Source of the DNA: RGIG8306 sp964426655
GTDB lineage: Bacteria > Bacillota > Clostridia > Lachnospirales > Lachnospiraceae
Length of the DNA stretch: 64,000 nt
Reading direction: 5' to 3'
Assembly: GCA_964426655.1 (NCBI GenBank)
Contig: CAYRQT010000005.1
Location: 1 to 64,000, forward strand
In this document: piece after piece, positions 63,382 through 64,000 of the stretch
Numbering within the stretch: the first letter of the stretch is position 1
How the letters are laid out: each line of letters starts with the position of its first letter
Program-made: the position numbers and the translations under genes
The notes under the pieces: generated by a model
The model's database searches: none
What the model saw: the letters and a program-made list of their open reading frames with translations, nothing else
What the model was told of the DNA's origin: nothing

Positions 63382-64000
63382 ATGAAGGTTTTGCTGATTA
63401 ATGGAAGTCCCCATAAGTCAGGGTGTACATATACAGCCCTGGCAGAGGTGGCAGAAGCTCTTCAGGAAGAGAAAATAGAGGTAGAGTGGTTGCATGTGGG
63501 GCTGACAGGCGCAGACAGGGGGATGCCAGGCTGTATTGCCTGCGGACAATGCAGAAAAACTGGCTACTGTTATATTCACGATGAGGTCAATATGCTTTTG
63601 GATGGCATTGCAGAAACCGATGGCATGATTATTGGATCGCCCACTTATTACGGCTCTCCCAGTGGCCCCCTGCTTTCTTTTCTGGACAGACTTTTTTTTG
63701 CAGCTGCCGGACGATTTGCAGGCAAACTGGGTGGTGCGGTGGTCAGCGGAAGGAGGGCAGGCGCTACCGGGGTGCTGGAATGTCTGTATAGGTATTATGC
63801 CACCGGGGGCATGATGGTGGTTCATTCCCAATACTGGTGCCAGGTATATGGGCACACGCCCCAGGAGGTGCAGAAAGATCAGGAGGGGATGCAGACCATG
63901 CGCCTGCTGGGCAGAAATATGGCCTGGCTGTTAAAGTCTATTGAAGCAGGCAAAAAAGCAGGGGTTTTGCCCCCAAAAGAAGAAAGACGTAGACAGACAG
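63382..64000 (+). CDS. Flavodoxin-fold NAD(P)H-dependent FMN reductase, cut by window end
   Basis: Open frame from the ATG at 63382 through the last base, at least 206 residues. The FMN phosphate loop is INGSPHKSGCTYTAL near residue 6; a Cys-rich segment CIACGQCRKTGYC near 51 and GSPTYYGSPSGPL near 88 match the NADPH-dependent FMN reductase / iron-sulfur-flavoprotein-like group. Probably a soluble oxidoreductase or quinone/nitro reductase. The C-terminus lies beyond the window. Confidence 0.85.
   Translation, partial: MKVLLINGSPHKSGCTYTALAEVAEALQEEKIEVEWLHVGLTGADRGMPGCIACGQCRKTGYCYIHDEVNMLLDGIAETDGMIIGSPTYYGSPSGPLLSFLDRLFFAAAGRFAGKLGGAVVSGRRAGATGVLECLYRYYATGGMMVVHSQYWCQVYGHTPQEVQKDQEGMQTMRLLGRNMAWLLKSIEAGKKAGVLPPKEERRRQT

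Noticed and set aside
63418..63855. A 145-codon open frame on the - strand near the window end
   Set aside because: It is antisense to the flavodoxin-fold reductase, which has clear FMN-binding and Cys motifs.

Overview
The window looks like a chromosome segment of an anaerobic, low-to-mid GC Firmicute, most likely Lachnospiraceae (Clostridia). The signs are strong AGGAGG-type ribosome sites, YesN/YesM regulators beside sugar ABC systems, intrinsic terminators with T-tracts, and family matches typical of gut clostridia (DUF4003, YhgE/Pip, M29 peptidase). It is a draft scaffold. Seven N-runs lie at 2132-2141, 5102-5123, 12918-12927, 26599-26608, 28613-28668, 53389-53398 and 60839-60849, each inside a gene. 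At least five further single-base-type frame breaks occur in otherwise well conserved genes, mostly at homopolymers. I read these as assembly or base-calling errors rather than dead genes. No rRNA, tRNA, CRISPR array, insertion sequence or prophage was seen, and no gene-free stretch exceeds 300 bases.

Region 1 (1-17.06 kb, + strand) is one long catabolic operon: a sugar ABC importer (binding protein, two permeases, ATPase), glycerate kinase, a GH63-like mannosylglycerate/glucosylglycerate hydrolase, a phosphomannose isomerase with an unusual N-terminal domain, a ROK sugar kinase, an SGNH esterase, a beta-helix protein, a GH13 phosphorylase of the sucrose/glucosylglycerate phosphorylase type, and a dehydrogenase-epimerase-dehydrogenase trio matching E. 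coli YcjQ-YcjR-YcjS. Together they suggest import of glycosyl-glycerates, optional conversion of gulosides to glucosides, and cleavage to sugar and glycerate, with both halves phosphorylated into glycolysis. This is the most interesting system in the window.

Region 2 (17.1-22.5 kb) holds an EamA transporter, a DUF4003 protein, a phospholipase-D-domain/DEAH helicase with a DUF3427-like C-terminus, and a MutT-type Nudix hydrolase. Region 3 (22.6-30.2 kb) holds a MATE exporter, then a peptide-related cluster: serine hydrolase, M29 aminopeptidase, two tandem XRE-cupin regulators, dipeptide epimerase and an atypical lactate-dehydrogenase-like enzyme.

Region 4 (30.2-41.0 kb) is a complete carbon-phosphorus lyase operon (phnD C E E G H I J K M L, a PHP-type cyclic phosphodiesterase, a hexapeptide acyltransferase). 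A helically phased array of Pho-box-like direct repeats stands in front of it. Region 5 (41.0-46.4 kb, - strand) holds an alpha/beta hydrolase, an FtsX-type permease with its ATPase, and an iron-type alcohol dehydrogenase, followed on + by a Bcp peroxiredoxin.

Region 6 (47.1-58.9 kb) is an arabinose system: YesN/YesM two-component regulator, a YtfQ-R-T/YjfF-type furanose importer, an FGGY kinase, arabinose isomerase and ribulose-5-phosphate 4-epimerase. Region 7 (59-64 kb) has an HPr-like protein lacking the phospho-acceptor site, a TetR regulator with YhgE/Pip, a CsbD-like small protein, a YhhN-like membrane protein and a flavodoxin-type reductase cut by the window end.
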